From DASQDN01 sp035630195 (GTDB taxonomy: Bacteria > Acidobacteriota > Terriglobia > Bryobacterales > Bryobacteraceae): a DNA stretch of 7,988 bases. The position numbers and the translations under genes were made by a program. The notes under the pieces were generated by a model. That model ran no database searches, was not told the origin of the DNA, and worked only from the letters and a program-made list of their open reading frames with translations. Positions 6,205-7,988 of the stretch are shown here, in pieces. Within the stretch, counting starts at the first letter, position 1. The number at the start of each line of letters is the position of its first letter. The DNA lies in NCBI GenBank assembly GCA_035630195.1, contig DASQLD010000180.1, positions 1 to 7,988 on the forward strand, given 5' to 3'.

Positions 6205-6678
6205 GTGCGCGTCCTGGGCATAGATTGTGGAACCGAACGGACCGGCTACGGCGTCATCGATTCCGATGGCGTCACTCACAAAATGATCGATGCGGGGGTG
6301 GTAAAGACTGATCCGAAAGACCTCCTCGCCGAGCGTTTGCTGACGATCTCCACTGCCTTGCGATCGATCATTGTCCAATACTCTCCGGACTGCGTTGCTG
6401 TCGAAGATGTCTTTCATGCCGTCAACGCCCGTAGCGCGCTTAAGCTCGCGCATGTTCGCGGCGTCGCGTTGTTGCTGGTCGCCGAATCACGATTGCCGGT
6501 CGGGGAATATTCACCCATGGAGGTCAAAATGAGTGTGGTGGGCTACGGCCGCGCCGAAAAGTCCCAGGTGCAGATGATGGTTCGTTCCATCTTGTCCCTC
6601 CATAAGGAGTTGCCCGAAGACGCCTCCGATGCCGTTGCCGTCGCCATCTGCCACGCGACACGGAGAGTCGGTCAATGA
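6205..6678 (+). CDS. ruvC: Crossover junction endodeoxyribonuclease RuvC (157 aa)
   Basis: Resolves Holliday junctions in homologous recombination by symmetric nicking of the crossover, working with the RuvAB branch-migration motor in the cytoplasm. The RNase H-like fold is clear: MRVLGIDCGTERTGYG (1-16) with D7; CVAVEDVF (63-70) with E67; ARSALKLAHVRGVALL (75-90); and EDASDAVAVAICH (138-150) with D139 and D142. All four catalytic acidic residues known from E. coli RuvC (D7, E66, D138, D141) are therefore present, so the enzyme should be active. It is a little shorter than E. coli RuvC (173 aa), missing only the tail. The start is GTG at 6205, chosen because it gives the exact family N terminus; no clear Shine-Dalgarno precedes it. 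The stop overlaps the next ATG (ATGA, 6675-6678). ruvA and ruvB, often next in line, are not in the window downstream. Confidence 0.96.
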   Translation: MRVLGIDCGTERTGYGVIDSDGVTHKMIDAGVVKTDPKDLLAERLLTISTALRSIIVQYSPDCVAVEDVFHAVNARSALKLAHVRGVALLLVAESRLPVGEYSPMEVKMSVVGYGRAEKSQVQMMVRSILSLHKELPEDASDAVAVAICHATRRVGQ

Positions 6679-7304
6679 GGTTGGCCATTCTCTTATCCGT
6701 TGCCGCCAGTGTCTACGCCAACGATTCGTCCGCCCGCATTCACTACACGAAGTCTTTTCCCGGAAGCGTGCCTGCGTACGTTTCCATTGAACTCCAAAAG
6801 TCGGGCCAGGCCGTCTATAAAGAAGCGCCGGATGACGAGCAGCCCGTGGAATTCAAAATGTCTTCCGAAGACACCGCCGAGATTTTCAACCTTGCCGAAA
6901 AGTTGGAGCGTTTCAAGCGCCCCCTCGAATCGGGCCTCAAGGTCGCGAACATGGGTGTCAAGACCTTTCGCTTCGAGGACGGATCGGCGAAGAACGAAGT
7001 CAAATTCAACTACTCGCTCGACGAAGATGCCCGCGTGTTGTCCGACTGGTTCGAACGGATCACCGAAACGCAGCGCCTCCAGTTCGACCTCGAACGCACC
7101 GCCAAGTTTGATCGGCTCGGAGTAAACAAAACACTGCTGCAAATCCAGTCCGCCTACGATCGCAAGCGCCTCGTCGGAGTCGAGCGCTTGCTCCCGCTCC
7201 TTGACCGCGTTGCCAAGAACGATAGCTATCTGCACATGGCGCGGGAACGCGCCGCAGCTCTCGCTGAAGGGTTTCGCAATCCAAAGCCGAAGATCGCAGA
7301 ATGA
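6675..7304 (+). CDS. Uncharacterised secreted protein (209 aa)
   Basis: I do not recognise the family. The first 16 residues, MRLAILLSVAASVYA/ND, form a short Sec signal peptide with an A-x-A-like cleavage site (VYA), so the product is probably periplasmic or secreted. Residues ~20-125 look beta-rich and alternate strands with polar loops (ARIHYTKSFPGSVPAYVSIELQKSG, GVKTFRFEDGSAKNEVKFNYSLDEDAR); the tail (125-200) is helical and charged (LSDWFERITETQRLQFDLERTAKFDRLGV, then VERLLPLLDRVAKN). It contains no cysteine or transmembrane segment after the signal. GGAG (6662-6665) 9 nt before the ATG is a good ribosome binding site, and the start overlaps the ruvC stop. It in turn overlaps the next secreted gene, so the two may act together in the envelope; that is inferred from position only. 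Confidence 0.75.
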   Translation: MRLAILLSVAASVYANDSSARIHYTKSFPGSVPAYVSIELQKSGQAVYKEAPDDEQPVEFKMSSEDTAEIFNLAEKLERFKRPLESGLKVANMGVKTFRFEDGSAKNEVKFNYSLDEDARVLSDWFERITETQRLQFDLERTAKFDRLGVNKTLLQIQSAYDRKRLVGVERLLPLLDRVAKNDSYLHMARERAAALAEGFRNPKPKIAE

Positions 7305-7988
7305 AGAAGTTTCTATTGTGGGGCAGCTTTGCAAGCTGCGGCCGATTTGCAATCGGCCTTCTACTGACCGTCATAATCTGCTTCGGTCAGGAGACAGAGC
7401 AGAAAGAACTCAGCACCGCTCTCGCCGGAGCCGGCAACAGCCCGCTTGAGTTCGCGCGCGTCCTCGAACAACACCTCGCCAAGTACCCGATGTCGGCGCA
7501 ACGTGACGAGCTGGAGCGGACTCTCGTCAAAGCTGCAATCGAGGCAAACGACAAACGGCGCATCCTCATCTGGGGCGAGAAGTCGCTCGCGAAGAATATG
7601 GATCAGCCGCAGGTGCTCGAACGTGTCACGCGCATCCTGCTCGAGTCCGACGACAAGGATCGCTCCGAACGTGCGCTGAAGTACGCCACGCACTATGGCG
7701 AATCGCTCAAGGGCATCCTCAAGGATGAGCCAAAGAACCCCCGCCAGAAGGCCGAGTTCATCGAGCAGTATGACCGTGCAGTGGGCCGGTCGTTGACCTT
7801 CCAGGCCCGCGCCAAAGGCAACCTCGGTAAGACCGATGAGGCGATCGCACTCGCGATCCGAAGCTTCGAGACTTATCCTAGCCATGAGTCCGCTAGAGAG
7901 GCAGGAAAGTGGCTGGCCAAAGCCGGCAAAGGTGTTGAGGCCGCCCGGCGCTATGCCGACGCATTCGTCGCGCCCGACAGTCCAGCCG
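7301..7988 (+). CDS. Secreted TPR-like protein, 3' end outside the window
   Basis: The frame opens with ATG at 7301, overlapping the previous stop (ATGA, 7301-7304), and stays open for 229 codons to the right edge. The N terminus (MKKFLLWG...LLLTVIICFGQ, 1-30) is a signal peptide whose middle is encoded by a double-hairpin repeat (see the repeat entry); cleavage probably falls near CFG/Q30. Residues ~35-225 are helical repeats of TPR style: SPLEFARVLEQHLAKYPMSAQRDELERTLVKAA (47-79), VLERVTRILLESDDKDRSERALKYATHY (105-132), GNLGKTDEAIALAIRSFETYPSHESAREAGKWLAKAGKGVEAARRYADAF (173-222). TPR proteins scaffold protein contacts; in acidobacteria similar N-terminal regions sometimes precede a thioredoxin/TlpA-like domain, which would lie beyond the edge here. 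Function otherwise unknown. Confidence 0.75.
   Translation, partial: MKKFLLWGSFASCGRFAIGLLLTVIICFGQETEQKELSTALAGAGNSPLEFARVLEQHLAKYPMSAQRDELERTLVKAAIEANDKRRILIWGEKSLAKNMDQPQVLERVTRILLESDDKDRSERALKYATHYGESLKGILKDEPKNPRQKAEFIEQYDRAVGRSLTFQARAKGNLGKTDEAIALAIRSFETYPSHESAREAGKWLAKAGKGVEAARRYADAFVAPDSPA
7323..7358. repeat. REP-like double hairpin inside the signal-peptide codons
   Basis: Two perfect hairpins abut without a gap: GCAGCTT/TGC/AAGCTGC (7323-7339, 7-bp stem) and GGCCGATT/TGC/AATCGGCC (7340-7358, 8-bp stem). Both have the same loop, TGC. Together they span 36 nt, exactly 12 codons. Their form resembles the short palindromic repeats (REP-like) I recall as scattered through acidobacterial genomes, though no second copy occurs in this window. 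They encode most of residues 8-20 (GSFASCGRFAIGL) of the downstream TPR-like protein. Confidence 0.8.

Noticed and set aside
7361..7885. Long minus-strand open frame opposite the last gene
   Set aside because: It is the antisense shadow of the + strand TPR-like gene, which has a signal peptide, a coupled start and helical repeats.

Overview
The window looks like chromosomal DNA of an acidobacterium of the Bryobacterales / Candidatus Solibacter kind. The main evidence is the C-terminal domain of the first gene, which matches the TIGR03437 type that is greatly expanded in Solibacter. The uncharacterised 228-residue protein, the G+C-rich coding and the mix of secreted hypothetical proteins fit as well. 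The assignment is an inference from recalled families; no search was run.

Layout. Positions 1-515 (+) hold the 3' end of a TIGR03437-domain protein. Positions 516-736 hold nothing I recognise. Positions 737-1692 (-) hold a decayed tyrosine recombinase (integrase) broken by several frameshifts and a stop codon, with one catalytic arginine codon changed to proline. About 80 bases upstream of its start is a 35-bp, nearly perfect palindrome (1771-1805). After a gene-poor stretch, a lone uncharacterised gene (2064-2750) belongs to a family I recall as multi-copy in acidobacteria.

From 2810 to the right edge everything is on the + strand and tightly packed. The first block, behind a readable sigma-70-like promoter, is a SurA/parvulin-like periplasmic foldase (2810-3961), a YhaM-like OB-fold/HD exoribonuclease (3968-5032) and a small BlaI/MecI-type repressor (5029-5352). 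An 85-base gap with two inverted repeats follows. The second block is a YebC/TACO1-family protein (5438-6181), the Holliday-junction resolvase RuvC (6205-6678), an unknown secreted protein (6675-7304) and a secreted TPR-like protein that runs off the window (7301-7988). Three junctions use the overlapping ATGA stop/start, which suggests translational coupling.

The most unusual item is a pair of abutting short hairpins (7323-7358), REP-like in form, lying inside the signal-peptide codons of the last gene. They are exactly 36 nt long, so the frame is kept, and removing them in silico leaves a compact canonical signal peptide. I found no convincing new multi-gene system such as a defence island, CRISPR array or biosynthetic cluster. 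The right-hand genes are mostly housekeeping and envelope functions, and the left third is a degraded mobile-element scar.
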